Source: Flavobacteriaceae bacterium
Lineage (GTDB): Bacteria > Bacteroidota > Bacteroidia > Flavobacteriales > Flavobacteriaceae
Assembly (NCBI GenBank): GCA_029248405.1
Contig: JAQWJJ010000016.1
Coordinates: forward strand, 310,001 to 374,000
DNA length: 64,000 nucleotides
Reading direction: 5' to 3'
Part shown: positions 16,873 to 26,527 of the stretch, piece after piece
Position numbering within the stretch: the first letter of the stretch is position 1
Layout: every line of letters starts with the position of its first letter
Translations under genes and position numbers: made by a program
The notes under the pieces: model-generated
Seen by the model: only the letters and a program-made list of their open reading frames with translations
The model's database searches: none
Told to the model about the DNA's origin: nothing

Positions 16873-17751
16873 CTAATAGTATAATTGGTCAGAGCGCAAG
16901 TTCAAAAACCGCTGTGTCGCCATAAAGGTGCTTAATGCACTAATGACCACACCAATGACCACAATAAAAACAAAAAGCCCGATCAGTGGCAAAGGTTGAC
17001 TCAAGAACTCCATAGCAGGAAAATAATCATCTACAGCAGAAATGACTCCAAAGAGCCCCAATATAGCCAGTACTGACCCCATCAAGCCGAGTTGAATGCT
17101 CTTGATGATGAATGGTGCCCGAATAAATGATTTGGTCGCACCGACCATTTGCATTGTTTTAATGGTGAAGCGTTTGGCGTAAACTGATAAGCGAATGGAG
17201 CTATTGATCAGCAGTACCGCAATGATTAAAAATAGGGTACTGGTGATCAATACCCAAAAGCTGATTTTTTTGATGTTATCTGTCAGCAATACGATAAGGG
17301 GGCGGTCGTAGCTCACGGAGTCAATAAAATTGTTTTTGATGAGTTCTTCCTGAATGCTGGCCAGTTGGTCAGGATCTACAAAGTCTGCAAGTAAAAAGAC
17401 ATCGATACTGTTTTGTAGAGGATTGTAGCCCAAAAAGTCCATAAAATTCTCTCCGATCAAGGCGCTGTGTTCTTCGGCCGCTTGCTCTTTAGAAACAAAA
17501 TTTGTCGACTTGGTGTATGATGCCAAACCAAGTGTTTGCTGCAATTGGTCAATTTCAACTTGTTTGGCATTATCTTTCAAAAAGATTGAAAGCGCTATAT
17601 TTTCTTTGAAATGGTCGGCCACTTTTTTGGAATTCAAGACCAAGAGGCCTAATAGTCCTAGTAAAAATAGGACCAGGCTGATGCTCAATACCACAGAAAT
17701 GTAGGATGAGATCAAGCGTCGTTTTTGGAATTTCTCGAACGATCGGGCCAT
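16873..17751 (-). CDS. ftsX: Cell division permease-like protein FtsX
   Basis: The 292-aa protein starts with the conserved charged stretch MARSFEKFQKRRLISSYISV, then a membrane segment, an extracytoplasmic domain (about residues 55-155) and three C-terminal membrane segments with the FtsX core around MQMVGATKSFIRAPFIIKSI. FtsX pairs with the ATPase FtsE and, across the membrane, activates peptidoglycan hydrolases at the division site. FtsE is not in this window. I choose the ATG at 17751; the TTG at 17760 only adds three residues. A 108-bp gap separates it from DUF3098. Confidence 0.95.
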   Translation of the reverse strand: MARSFEKFQKRRLISSYISVVLSISLVLFLLGLLGLLVLNSKKVADHFKENIALSIFLKDNAKQVEIDQLQQTLGLASYTKSTNFVSKEQAAEEHSALIGENFMDFLGYNPLQNSIDVFLLADFVDPDQLASIQEELIKNNFIDSVSYDRPLIVLLTDNIKKISFWVLITSTLFLIIAVLLINSSIRLSVYAKRFTIKTMQMVGATKSFIRAPFIIKSIQLGLMGSVLAILGLFGVISAVDDYFPAMEFLSQPLPLIGLFVFIVVIGVVISALSTFMATQRFLNLRSDQLYY

Positions 17752-17798
17752 AATGCGCAATTGTTAGGTAAAAATACAAGGAATTTTACGATCCATAA

Positions 17799-17806
17799 TA
17801 CCTTTG
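17799..17806 (+). promoter_or_regulatory. TACCTTTG promoter box for leuS
   Basis: A full TAnnTTTG match 83 bp upstream of the leuS ATG. No TTTG-like element is found at 19-bp spacing. The resulting leader of about 75 nt shows no recognisable T-box or attenuator. Confidence 0.5.
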
Positions 17807-17889
17807 GTTTAAACTTTTCTCTTTCATCCATTCCCCGTAAATTTGTCAACGGCAAACCTGAGTGTTAGCCCACTCAATACAGGTAACTT

Positions 17890-20715
17890 ATGAGCACTTA
17901 TCCATTTCGGACCCTAGAAGAAAAATGGCAAAATTATTGGACCAAACACCAAACTTTCGCAGCAGCACAAAAAAGTGATTTACCCAAGTTTTATGTTTTG
18001 GATATGTTCCCTTATCCTTCTGGTGCTGGTCTTCATGTCGGCCATCCTTTAGGTTATATCGCCAGTGATATATATGCACGGTATCAGCGTCATAAAGGCT
18101 TTAACGTGCTCCATCCACAAGGATACGATAGTTTTGGATTGCCTGCCGAGCAATATGCCATTCAAACTGGCCAACACCCGAAAAAAACCACCGGAGAGAA
18201 CATCGCACGTTATCGCGAGCAATTGGACAAGATGGGCTTTAGCTTCGATTGGAGTCGTGAGGTCAGAACTTCCGATGCGGATTATTACCGCTGGACCCAG
18301 TGGATTTTCATACAGCTTTTTGATAGTTGGTATGACTTGAATCAAGACAAAGCACGGCCTATAGATGATTTGGTCGCGCTGTTACATGATGGCGGGACAC
18401 AGCACATCGCAGCGGCTTGTGATGAGGACACCCCGGAGTTGACGGCGCGTCAATGGGAGGCAATGCTCCCAGACCAACAGCAGGCCTATTTGCTTCACTA
18501 TAGAATGACTTATTTGGCGGAGTCAGAGGTGAACTGGTGTCCTGAACTGGGCACGGTTTTGGCGAATGATGAAATCATTAATGGGGTCTCAGAACGTGGA
18601 GGTTATCCTGTGGTGCGCAAAAAAATGAAGCAATGGAGCATGCGCATTGCGGCTTATGCACAAAGACTTATCGACGGCTTAGAGGCCATTGATTGGCCGC
18701 AACCTTTAAAAGAGGCGCAAAGGAACTGGATTGGCCGCTCTCAAGGGGCGACTGTGGTATTTGCGTTACAAGATCATAAGGAGCAAATTGAAGTATTCAC
18801 TACCAGGCCTGATACGATTTTTGGCGTGAGCTTTTTGACATTAGCCCCAGAACATGATTTGGTCAGCAAAATTGTGACTCCCGAACAAAAGGAGGCCGTT
18901 GCCGATTATGTGATGGCTACGGCCCAGCGCAGTGAGCGCGAGCGTATGGCAGATGTCAAAACTATTTCGGGGGTCTTTACGGGGGCTTATGCCCAACATC
19001 CCTTAACCAATGCGCCTATTCCGATATGGATAGGAGACTACGTCTTGGCAGGCTATGGAACAGGAGCAGTGATGGCAGTACCTTGTGGTGACCAGCGTGA
19101 TTATGATTTTGCAAAACATTTCGGGCTGCCAATTCCGCTGATTTTTGCGGATGTTTCTATAGAGGAACAGGCCTATACCTTGAAGGATCCTTGTATCATC
19201 GCAGAGAGTGATTTCCTCAATGGTCTGAATTATAAAATGGCCAGCCAAAAGGCGATCGAAGCGCTTGAGGAAAAAGGCAAAGGCTCGGGTAAAATTAATT
19301 ATCGCCTGCGCGATGCAGTATTCAGCAGACAGCGCTATTGGGGAGAGCCCTTCCCTGTCTACTACAAAAACGGTTTGCCTCAAATGATTTCTGTGGCATC
19401 TTTACCCCTAAAACTCCCTGAAGTTGAAGTTTATTTGCCGACCCAAGATGGTGACCCGCCTTTGGGGCGTGCTGGCCAATGGGCTTGGGATGAGACCAAT
19501 CAGAAGGTAGTAGAAATTGAGCGGATCAATAACACAGATGTATTTCCACTCGAACTCAATACTATGCCAGGATGGGCTGGAAGCAGCTGGTATTTCTTTC
19601 GATACGTGGATCCCGCTAATGACCAAGAATTTGCCAGTCAGCAGGCTTTGAATTATTGGCAGCAGGTCGATCTTTACATTGGCGGTAGCGAACACGCCAC
19701 AGGACACTTATTGTACAGTAGGTTTTGGGTGAAATTTTTGTGTGACAGAGGCTACGTTTCTATAGATGAACCGTTCAAAAAGCTGATCAATCAGGGCATG
19801 ATTTTAGGTGAAAGTGCCTTTGCACATAGGGATGACTCCGGCACGAATTTTCTTTCTGCTGACTTAATCAAGGGCGTGTCGACCCAACCAATTCACGTAG
19901 ACGTCGCTTTTGTGTCTTCTGCCAACGAATTGGACGTGGAGGCTTTTAGACAATGGCGTTCAGAATACCAATCGGCAACATTCGCCCTGGGGCAAGATGG
20001 GACTTTTAAGGTCACACGTGAGGTAGAGAAAATGTCGAAATCCAAATTTAATGTGGTCAATCCTGATGATATTTGCCAACAGTATGGTGCCGATACGCTA
20101 AGAATGTACGAGATGTTTCTTGGTCCTTTGGAGCAAGCTAAACCGTGGAGTACAGCTGGTATTACCGGGGTTCATGGCTTTTTAAAGAAGCTATGGAAAC
20201 TCTATCATAGTGGCCCTGAGGGTGGCTTTGAACTGAGTCTGAAGCCGGCAAGTCCTGAGGCGCTGAAAACGCTTCATAAAACCATAAAAAAGGTGACTGA
20301 AGATATAGAAAACTTCAGCTTTAATACCTCGGTCAGCACTTTTATGATCACGGTCAATGAGCTCACCGCTATGAAGTGTTCGGTTAAAGAAATTCTTGAG
20401 CCATTACTGATTTTGTTGTCGCCCTACGCGCCCCATATTGCAGAGGAATTATGGCAAAAGATAGGCCATCAATCAAGCATTGCTCATGAGCCATTTCCAA
20501 TTTTCGATCCCATATTTTTAAAAGAGAGCAGTAAGGCTTATCCTATTTCCTTTAATGGTAAAATGCGTTTTATGCTCGAGATGTCCCTCGACTTAAGCCC
20601 TAAAGAGATCGAAGAAATTGTGCTGGCGCACGAAAAAACACAGGAGCAATTGCAAGGGAGAATTCCCAAGAAGGTCATCATTGTTCCGGGAAAAATAGTC
20701 AATATCGTGGGGTGA
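17890..20715 (+). CDS. leuS: Leucyl-tRNA synthetase
   Basis: The 941-aa class-I synthetase shows the HIGH-equivalent motif PSGAGLHVGHPLGY near residue 45 and the KMSKS motif (EKMSKSKFN) near residue 716. The editing CP1 domain includes TTRPDTIFGVSFLTLAPEH and GYGTGAVMAVPCGDQRDYDF. It charges tRNA-Leu with leucine and hydrolyses mischarged products. The length is slightly above the usual 860-880 aa because of insertions such as residues 154-205, a feature seen in Bacteroidota enzymes. It is a single-gene unit with its own promoter. Confidence 0.98.
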   Translation: MSTYPFRTLEEKWQNYWTKHQTFAAAQKSDLPKFYVLDMFPYPSGAGLHVGHPLGYIASDIYARYQRHKGFNVLHPQGYDSFGLPAEQYAIQTGQHPKKTTGENIARYREQLDKMGFSFDWSREVRTSDADYYRWTQWIFIQLFDSWYDLNQDKARPIDDLVALLHDGGTQHIAAACDEDTPELTARQWEAMLPDQQQAYLLHYRMTYLAESEVNWCPELGTVLANDEIINGVSERGGYPVVRKKMKQWSMRIAAYAQRLIDGLEAIDWPQPLKEAQRNWIGRSQGATVVFALQDHKEQIEVFTTRPDTIFGVSFLTLAPEHDLVSKIVTPEQKEAVADYVMATAQRSERERMADVKTISGVFTGAYAQHPLTNAPIPIWIGDYVLAGYGTGAVMAVPCGDQRDYDFAKHFGLPIPLIFADVSIEEQAYTLKDPCIIAESDFLNGLNYKMASQKAIEALEEKGKGSGKINYRLRDAVFSRQRYWGEPFPVYYKNGLPQMISVASLPLKLPEVEVYLPTQDGDPPLGRAGQWAWDETNQKVVEIERINNTDVFPLELNTMPGWAGSSWYFFRYVDPANDQEFASQQALNYWQQVDLYIGGSEHATGHLLYSRFWVKFLCDRGYVSIDEPFKKLINQGMILGESAFAHRDDSGTNFLSADLIKGVSTQPIHVDVAFVSSANELDVEAFRQWRSEYQSATFALGQDGTFKVTREVEKMSKSKFNVVNPDDICQQYGADTLRMYEMFLGPLEQAKPWSTAGITGVHGFLKKLWKLYHSGPEGGFELSLKPASPEALKTLHKTIKKVTEDIENFSFNTSVSTFMITVNELTAMKCSVKEILEPLLILLSPYAPHIAEELWQKIGHQSSIAHEPFPIFDPIFLKESSKAYPISFNGKMRFMLEMSLDLSPKEIEEIVLAHEKTQEQLQGRIPKKVIIVPGKIVNIVG

Positions 20716-20788
20716 TGCAGACAAGCTGTCAGCCCAAAATAATGGCACTCCTTTTGTTGTAATGGACAAGACGCTAAAAGTGTAAATT

Positions 20789-21478
20789 ATGATGGGATAT
20801 TATTTGATAGCGGGCTTGATTTTTTTGATCAGTTGGTCCGTGAGCAATACGCTCAAGAAAAAATTTGCAACCTACTCCAAGTTGCATCTGCGCAATGGGT
20901 TGAGCGGGAAGGAAATTGCTGAAAGGATGCTTTCGGATCATGGTATTCGAGATGTCAAAGTGATTTCTACTCCGGGTCAATTGACAGACCACTATAACCC
21001 CGCTGATAAAACGGTCAATCTTAGTGAGTCGGTATATCATCAGCGTAATGCTGCCGCTGCCGCAGTAGCAGCGCATGAATGTGGGCATGCGGTGCAACAT
21101 GCCAAAGCCTATGAGTGGTTACAAATGCGCTCGGCTATTGTGCCGATGGTCGGTGTGGCGAGTAAGATTTCCAATTTTGTCATCATGATTGGGCTTATTC
21201 TGGCGGCATCGGGATCTCTGTTAGGCTCGACCTTGTTATTGATAGGGATCGTTTTATTTGGTCTCACAACGGTTTTCTCTTTCATCACCTTGCCAGTAGA
21301 ATTTGACGCCAGTAAGCGCGCTCTGGTTTGGCTCCAGACCAATAATATGGTCACTGCTCAAGAATACGATGGAGCAAAAGATGCTTTAAAATGGGCGGCC
21401 AGAACCTATGTTGTCGCCGCGCTTGGCTCACTGGCGACCCTGTTGTATTTCATCATGGTATTTCTGGATCGCAGATAA
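20789..21478 (+). CDS. YugP-type membrane zinc metallopeptidase
   Basis: The 229-aa protein has an N-terminal membrane segment, the zinc motif AHECGHAVQH near residue 95 (HExxH), and two or three further hydrophobic segments with PVEFDASKRAL between the last ones. This is the YugP/DUF-type neutral zinc metallopeptidase family found in many bacteria, whose substrates are not established. The glycine-rich LRNGLSGKEIAERML and LSESVYH segments are typical. It stands between leuS and the convergent saccharopine-dehydrogenase-like gene. Confidence 0.9.
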   Translation: MMGYYLIAGLIFLISWSVSNTLKKKFATYSKLHLRNGLSGKEIAERMLSDHGIRDVKVISTPGQLTDHYNPADKTVNLSESVYHQRNAAAAAVAAHECGHAVQHAKAYEWLQMRSAIVPMVGVASKISNFVIMIGLILAASGSLLGSTLLLIGIVLFGLTTVFSFITLPVEFDASKRALVWLQTNNMVTAQEYDGAKDALKWAARTYVVAALGSLATLLYFIMVFLDRR

Positions 21479-21482
21479 ACCA

Positions 21483-22853
21483 TCAGCCTAACATATTGCT
21501 TGGGTTATAGCCCATATAAGGCACTTTTTTCTCTCGAAAAATCACGCCGTAGTCTTCCAGTTCTTTCAAGATAGGCTCATAGACTTCAGCGCGAATGGGC
21601 AATTGCACTCCGGGAGTGCTGATGGTTCCATTTAAAATTTTGAGCGCTGCGATGGCTACAGGGAGACCAACAGTTTTGGCCATAGCGGTTGCGGTTTGGT
21701 CTTGGCCCACCAAAACCATATGGCTGTCGATTTGTTTCTTAACACCATCAATCGCGTAGCCAAACTTATGATACATGACAATCATATCCTTGTCCTCGGG
21801 CTCTAAGGTCCATTTGTCCATTAATATTTTCTGTAAGCCTTGGGCTGGCGTGGCGTTCTGGATTCCGATGGTTTTTTGTTCGTTAAAGAGATCTAACTCT
21901 TCGAGTTTATCCCACATAAGATCGTCTTGATCGATCTTGAGATTGAGTCTTAGCTTAAGTTCGACAGAATCTGTGGGCGAATAGGGCAAAAATAAATTGA
22001 CAAACTGACGATAAGTGAGGTCTTCAGAATGTGGTATGGTATAACTGTCGTCCGTCATGCCGAGTTGCACGAACATATTCCAGGCTTTGCTATAGCCAAC
22101 ATGGCGGATTGTTCCGCGATACAACGTGAGAATATCATTTAAGCCATAGATTGAGCGATATTTCAGCGAATTGCGGTTGGCATAGGCCTCAAATCTGCCG
22201 TGCCCATCGATGTCCAAAAATTCGGTTCGTCTAAAGAGGCGGTGATAAGGGATGTATTTATAGGATCCTTCTTGAATGAATTCCGCAGCCCCACCTTGTC
22301 CGGCGAGAACGACATTTCTGGGGTTCCAAGTGAATTTATAGCGCCATAAATTCGTGTCGCTCTCAGGAGCAATTAGGCCACCAGTAAAGGATTCAAATAA
22401 CAACATTTCTCCTCCTTCACGACGGATTTGATCAATGACTTGCATGGCACTCATATGATCAATTCCAGGGTCAAGCCCAATTTCATTCATGAAGACTAAT
22501 CCTTTTGCCGTGACTTGGTCATTCAAAGCCTCTAGCTCCTTGCTGATGTACGAGGCTGTGACCATATGCTTGCCGAAAGCCAAACAGTCCTTTGCCACAG
22601 CGATATGCAAATGGGCAGGAAGCATAGAAATGACCAAATCATTTTGCTTGATGAGCTCCTCCCGTTGGTTTTGATTAAAAACATCGAACACAATACCTTT
22701 GGCTCTGTCCGTGCCCTTGAGGTATTTCTGGGCTGAGGATTCGGATATATCACCCACAGTGATGAATAAATCTTCTGACTCTGAATGGTCAATGAGGTAC
22801 TTTATGAGACTTGCGGCAGAACGACCTGCTCCGATGATTAAAATATGACGCAT
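21483..22853 (-). CDS. Saccharopine dehydrogenase-like oxidoreductase
   Basis: The 456-aa protein opens with a Rossmann NAD(P)-binding motif, ILIIGAGRSAASLIKYL, followed by NDLVISMLPAHLHIAVAK and NEIGLDPGIDHMSAM, which are saccharopine reductase/LYS9-type signatures. It ends with the SDH C-terminal fold. In eukaryotic lysine metabolism these enzymes interconvert saccharopine and aminoadipate semialdehyde plus glutamate. In Flavobacteriia such genes are often assigned to lysine degradation, and a glutaryl-CoA dehydrogenase-like gene occurs elsewhere in this window (43564). The precise substrate is inferred. The gene is monocistronic and converges on YugP. Confidence 0.9.
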   Translation of the reverse strand: MRHILIIGAGRSAASLIKYLIDHSESEDLFITVGDISESSAQKYLKGTDRAKGIVFDVFNQNQREELIKQNDLVISMLPAHLHIAVAKDCLAFGKHMVTASYISKELEALNDQVTAKGLVFMNEIGLDPGIDHMSAMQVIDQIRREGGEMLLFESFTGGLIAPESDTNLWRYKFTWNPRNVVLAGQGGAAEFIQEGSYKYIPYHRLFRRTEFLDIDGHGRFEAYANRNSLKYRSIYGLNDILTLYRGTIRHVGYSKAWNMFVQLGMTDDSYTIPHSEDLTYRQFVNLFLPYSPTDSVELKLRLNLKIDQDDLMWDKLEELDLFNEQKTIGIQNATPAQGLQKILMDKWTLEPEDKDMIVMYHKFGYAIDGVKKQIDSHMVLVGQDQTATAMAKTVGLPVAIAALKILNGTISTPGVQLPIRAEVYEPILKELEDYGVIFREKKVPYMGYNPSNMLG

Positions 22854-22861
22854 GATCTTTG

Positions 22862-22869
22862 TATTTTTG
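22862..22869 (+). promoter_or_regulatory. TATTTTTG promoter box for DUF423 gene
   Basis: A full TAnnTTTG match 46 bp upstream of the ATG at 22916, in the short divergent gap with the saccharopine-dehydrogenase-like gene. No upstream element is evident at 19 bp. Confidence 0.45.
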
Positions 22870-22915
22870 TTGCTTTAAGGGGCAGGACTAAAGTACTAAA
22901 ATACGACGTGACCAC

Positions 22916-23320
22916 ATGCAGAAACATGACAAAATACAAGGAATACTATTGGGTCTTTTGGGCGGGGTAACGGTCGTTATTGGCGCTTTCGGGGCTCATG
23001 GCATAAAGCCGCTAGTATCATCAGCGGCATTCGAAAGATTTGAAACGGGTTTGCTTTTTCAGATCATGCACACTTTGGCATTGCTCGCGATCTGGTCTTC
23101 ACCACGTTATTCTTTTCAATTAAAATCACGAGTTTTTCGTTGGTTTTTGTCAGGTATATTATTGTTTTCAGGCTCTTTATATGTGCTGGTTTTTAAGGAC
23201 TTTGGCTGGGGATTGCCCTCATTTTTTGGGATTTTGACTCCTGTTGGGGGACTCTGCTTTATATTGGGCTGGGGGTCAATGGCTTTGGGTGTTTATCGTG
23301 ATCATGAATCAGAAAGCTGA
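22916..23320 (+). CDS. DUF423 small membrane protein (YgdD-like)
   Basis: A 134-aa protein with four predicted membrane segments and the DUF423 signature IGAFGAHGIKP near residue 23 followed by RFETGLLFQIMHTLALL and the C-terminal FGILTPVGGLCFILGWGSMA. The family is widespread, found in the inner membrane, and has no firmly assigned function. The gene precedes pckA by about 60 bp, but pckA has its own promoter box, so co-transcription is optional. Confidence 0.92.
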   Translation: MQKHDKIQGILLGLLGGVTVVIGAFGAHGIKPLVSSAAFERFETGLLFQIMHTLALLAIWSSPRYSFQLKSRVFRWFLSGILLFSGSLYVLVFKDFGWGLPSFFGILTPVGGLCFILGWGSMALGVYRDHESES

Positions 23321-23352
23321 TAATTTTAGAGGCCTATACCAATAGTATTTTC

Positions 23353-23360
23353 TATTTTTG
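23353..23360 (+). promoter_or_regulatory. TATTTTTG promoter box for pckA
   Basis: A full TAnnTTTG match ending 23 bp before the pckA ATG at 23384, which would give a leader of about 15-20 nt. Confidence 0.5.
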
Positions 23361-23383
23361 TACGCAATCAAATATCATTTTCC

Positions 23384-24988
23384 ATGGATGACGCCAAAAA
23401 ATCGAAAACGATTTCGCTAGATGATTATGGCATTTCTGAAGCCATCATTAATTATCAATTGTCCCCTAAAGAATTACACGACATTACTGTTGAAAAAGGG
23501 CTTGGTGTGACTGCGAATAATGGCGCTTTGGCTATTAATACAGGCGAATTTACGGGCAGATCGCCTAAGGATCGCTTCATCGTTAAGGACGACATCACCG
23601 CCGACAAGGTTTGGTGGGGCCCGATCAACTTGCCTTTTTCGCCTCAAAACTTCGATGACCTTTATGGTCGTGTGACGGATTACTTATCTGGTAAAGAAAT
23701 TTATGTGCGCGATGCCTACGCTTGTGCGGATGATAATTATCGTCTGAACATCCGGGTGGTCAATGAATTTCCTTGGAGCAATATGTTTGCCTCTAATATG
23801 TTTTTGCGGCCGGACAAAGCCTCTTTGGCAAGCTTTGATCCAGAATGGGTGATCATTAATGCTCCAGGCTTTATGGCAAACCCTGAGCGCGATGGGACGC
23901 GTCAGCATAATTTTGCGATTTTGAATTTTACCAAAAAAATAGCGCTCATTGGTGGCACTGGCTACACCGGCGAGATCAAAAAGGGTATATTTTCGGCCCT
24001 CAACTTTATTTTGCCTGTCGATCGGGACACTCTTCCGATGCATTGCTCAGCCAATATCGGGCCTGAAGGCGATACAGCGATCTTTTTTGGCCTTTCAGGC
24101 ACAGGAAAAACAACGCTTTCTGCTGATCCTGAACGCTGTCTTATTGGCGATGATGAGCACGGGTGGACCAAAGAAAATACGGTGTTTAATTTTGAAGGAG
24201 GCTGTTATGCTAAAGTCATTAATCTTTCTCAAGAAAACGAGCCAGATATTTTTAAGGCCATAAAGCCTGGGGCTATTTTGGAGAATGTGATTCTGGATGA
24301 TGCTGGCGTAGTAGACTTCGCGGACACGTCCATCACTCAAAATACAAGAGTGAGTTACCCTATCGATCATATTGACAATATTCAGGTGCCGTCGATTGGC
24401 ACAAACCCAAAAAATATATTCTTTTTGACTGCGGATGCTTTTGGCGTCCTGCCCCCAATATCCAAGTTGTCTCCAGGTCAGGCGGCCTATCATTTCATCA
24501 GCGGATACACGGCCAAAGTTGCTGGGACCGAGGCAGGAATTGTTGAGCCCGTACCGAGTTTTTCTGCCTGTTTTGGCGCTCCTTTTATGCCGTTGCATCC
24601 AACGGTTTATGCCGAGATGCTTAGTGCCAAAATGCAAGAAGCGGGCGTGCACGTATGGCTCGTCAATACCGGTTGGACAGGAGGTCCTTATGGCGTGGGC
24701 TCAAGAATGAAATTGAAATATACCAGAGCCATGATCGCTGCGGCTATGGATGGTTCTCTTGAAGCGGCCAATAAGGACAACTATCACATACATTCAGTCT
24801 TTGGTGTCTCTCAGCCTAGAGTCTGCCCAAATGTTCCAACAGATGTTTTGAGCCCAAGAAGCACATGGAAAAATGATGTCGGGTACTACAAAACGGCTCA
24901 GAAATTGGCCGATACCTTCAAGGCAAATTTTGCGCAGTTTGAATCTTATGCGAGTCCCATGATCATGAATGGGGGTCCGCTAGTGTAA
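23384..24988 (+). CDS. pckA: Phosphoenolpyruvate carboxykinase (ATP)
   Basis: The 534-aa enzyme matches ATP-dependent PEPCK throughout: TGEFTGRSPKDRFIV near residue 53, the kinase-1a P-loop GLSGTGKTTLSADPER near residue 240, and the metal/substrate region DDEHGW followed by ENTVFNFEGGCYAK. It converts oxaloacetate and ATP to phosphoenolpyruvate and CO2 at the start of gluconeogenesis. The presence of the ATP form rather than the GTP form agrees with other Bacteroidota. A weak AT-only hairpin follows the stop codon. It is monocistronic and converges on hemD. Confidence 0.98.
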   Translation: MDDAKKSKTISLDDYGISEAIINYQLSPKELHDITVEKGLGVTANNGALAINTGEFTGRSPKDRFIVKDDITADKVWWGPINLPFSPQNFDDLYGRVTDYLSGKEIYVRDAYACADDNYRLNIRVVNEFPWSNMFASNMFLRPDKASLASFDPEWVIINAPGFMANPERDGTRQHNFAILNFTKKIALIGGTGYTGEIKKGIFSALNFILPVDRDTLPMHCSANIGPEGDTAIFFGLSGTGKTTLSADPERCLIGDDEHGWTKENTVFNFEGGCYAKVINLSQENEPDIFKAIKPGAILENVILDDAGVVDFADTSITQNTRVSYPIDHIDNIQVPSIGTNPKNIFFLTADAFGVLPPISKLSPGQAAYHFISGYTAKVAGTEAGIVEPVPSFSACFGAPFMPLHPTVYAEMLSAKMQEAGVHVWLVNTGWTGGPYGVGSRMKLKYTRAMIAAAMDGSLEAANKDNYHIHSVFGVSQPRVCPNVPTDVLSPRSTWKNDVGYYKTAQKLADTFKANFAQFESYASPMIMNGGPLV

Positions 24989-24991
24989 CCC

Positions 24992-25011
24992 AAAAATAAT
25001 TGATTATTTTT
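24992..25011. terminator. Weak AT-only inverted repeat between convergent pckA and hemD
   Basis: AAAAATAA and TTATTTTT flank a TTGA loop, followed by Ts on the plus strand. The stem contains no G-C pairs, so it is only a weak candidate for a bidirectional terminator; it also overlaps the hemD stop codon. Confidence 0.3.
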
Positions 25012-25753
25012 TGTTGTTGACGGACTTGATGTAGTGCTCAAGGGCCATGGTCATTGATGGCGTTTCGGGGGTTGGCGCTTTAATGTCTATACGCAGACCT
25101 TGATCTGTTGCGGCCTTGATGGTCGTATTGCCAAAAACGGCGATGCGTGTATTTTTCTGTTCAAAATCTGGAAAATTTTCAAATAGCGACTGAATGCCAC
25201 TAGGGCTAAAAAAGACCAAGACATCATAAGAAACTTCTCGCAGATCAGAGAGGTCACTCACTACCGTCTTATAAAAGGTAGATTGTTTCCAATTTACGCC
25301 AAGGTCGTTCAGTACATTCGGCACTTCCGGTTTGAGCTTGTCCGAAGACGGCAGCAGGAACGTTTCGTTCTTGTACTTTTTGATCAGTGGAGACAACTCA
25401 GTGAAGGTTCTTTTGCCGACGTATATTTTGCGTTTTCTATAAACCACATACTTCTGCAAGTAATAAGCGACGGCTTCACTTTGACAGAAATACTTCATAG
25501 AGTCCGGCACCTTAAAGCGCAATTCTTCTGCAATTCTAAAAAAATGATCAACAGAGTTTCTGCTGGTCAAGATGATGGCGGAAAAGAGTGCCAAGTCAAT
25601 TTTTTGACCACGAACATCTTTGCCGGAAACTCCCTCAACATGAATAAAGGGGCGAAAATCGATTTTGACTTTGCACTTTTCGACAAGATCAAAATAGGGG
25701 GAATTTTCAACTTTCGGTTCTGGCTGACTTACCAAAATAGTTTTCACCTTCAT
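25004..25753 (-). CDS. hemD: Uroporphyrinogen-III synthase family protein
   Basis: The 249-aa product has the two-lobed HemD pattern: ILVSQPEPKVENSPYFDLV at the start, then AIILTSRNSVDHFF near residue 60 and VLVFFSPSGIQSLFENFP near residue 180, with a C-terminal FGNTTIKAATDQGLRIDIKAPTPETPSM block. HemD cyclises hydroxymethylbilane to uroporphyrinogen III on the haem pathway. Sequence conservation in this family is always low, so the match rests on these spaced blocks. It lies 18 bp downstream of the DUF4271 gene, a pairing frequent in Flavobacteriia. It may also have its own promoter inside that gene (25824-25831). Confidence 0.88.
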   Translation of the reverse strand: MKVKTILVSQPEPKVENSPYFDLVEKCKVKIDFRPFIHVEGVSGKDVRGQKIDLALFSAIILTSRNSVDHFFRIAEELRFKVPDSMKYFCQSEAVAYYLQKYVVYRKRKIYVGKRTFTELSPLIKKYKNETFLLPSSDKLKPEVPNVLNDLGVNWKQSTFYKTVVSDLSDLREVSYDVLVFFSPSGIQSLFENFPDFEQKNTRIAVFGNTTIKAATDQGLRIDIKAPTPETPSMTMALEHYIKSVNNKK

Positions 25754-25771
25754 ACGCTAGATTAATAAGCC

Positions 25772-26470
25772 TTAGGTCTTTAAAACTTCAAAAAGAAGGA
25801 CGTAAGGTGCTATTTCAAGAGCGCAAAGGTACAAAATAAAATAGAACGAATTTTTAAATAGATACATGGAATTTCTGCGCACACTAGAAATCGTAGCCAG
25901 TGTAAAGGCCAATAAAAGATACCAGGGAAGCCATGTGAAAACACCAGAAGTGTCGCCCGGAAAATACTCTATGATGGTGATGAAAATCAACAAAATCAAT
26001 GAAATAACATGATGGTAACTCATTCGTTCGTAACGATATGGCGCAAGAATAGACTCTAGCTTCAAGACTTTTGAGGTGATGAATCCTAGGGCGTACCGCA
26101 GTACTAGAAAAGAGCTAATGGTCAAAAGGACTTGAGTATATGACCATGAATGACCGTGGTCATATGGCGCACCGGTATCGTGGCCCCAAAGATAGAGTGC
26201 CAGAGAAAAGGCCATGATTTGGCAAAACAATAGCAGGATATTAAAGGGGTGCTTGGCGTCTGGGAAACGGCCTTCTAATGCAAAATACTTGTCATTAATC
26301 GGCAATACAATGAGCTCGGCAAAGCGCCGGGGATACTTCTGCCTGAGAAATGCCAGCAGTAAAAATAAGGCCACCAACACAATAGTGATCCAAGAATCAA
26401 GGGGGCGATATACTGGAATAAAGTCGGTCAAAACGTCAATAAAAGTATAAGTTTTTTTTGATGTTTGCAT
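25772..26470 (-). CDS. DUF4271 multi-pass membrane protein
   Basis: I start this 232-aa protein at the ATG at 26470 (MQTSKKTYTFIDVLTDF); the longer reading to 26563 would run into the divergent promoter. It has about six to seven hydrophobic segments and belongs to DUF4271, a Bacteroidota membrane family of unknown role usually encoded next to hemD, as here. A histidine-rich loop, GHDTGAPYDHGHSW, lies near residue 100. Function cannot be assigned; a link to haem synthesis is suggested only by the conserved neighbour. Confidence 0.85.
   Translation of the reverse strand: MQTSKKTYTFIDVLTDFIPVYRPLDSWITIVLVALFLLLAFLRQKYPRRFAELIVLPINDKYFALEGRFPDAKHPFNILLLFCQIMAFSLALYLWGHDTGAPYDHGHSWSYTQVLLTISSFLVLRYALGFITSKVLKLESILAPYRYERMSYHHVISLILLIFITIIEYFPGDTSGVFTWLPWYLLLAFTLATISSVRRNSMYLFKNSFYFILYLCALEIAPYVLLFEVLKT
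25824..25831 (-). promoter_or_regulatory. Possible internal hemD promoter box
   Basis: On the minus strand this reads TACCTTTG, a full consensus match within the 3' end of the DUF4271 coding region, about 70 bp before the hemD ATG. Because it lies in coding sequence it may be coincidental. Confidence 0.3.
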
Positions 26471-26527
26471 TACTTTTAATGGCGTTTGTGGCTGAAGAAT
26501 TATTTTTGTGTCGGAATGATTAATGCC

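Noticed and set aside
17806-17889. Possible T-box or leader-peptide attenuator before leuS
   Set aside because: No leucine-rich leader, no terminator hairpin and no T-box motif are visible in the 83-nt leader.
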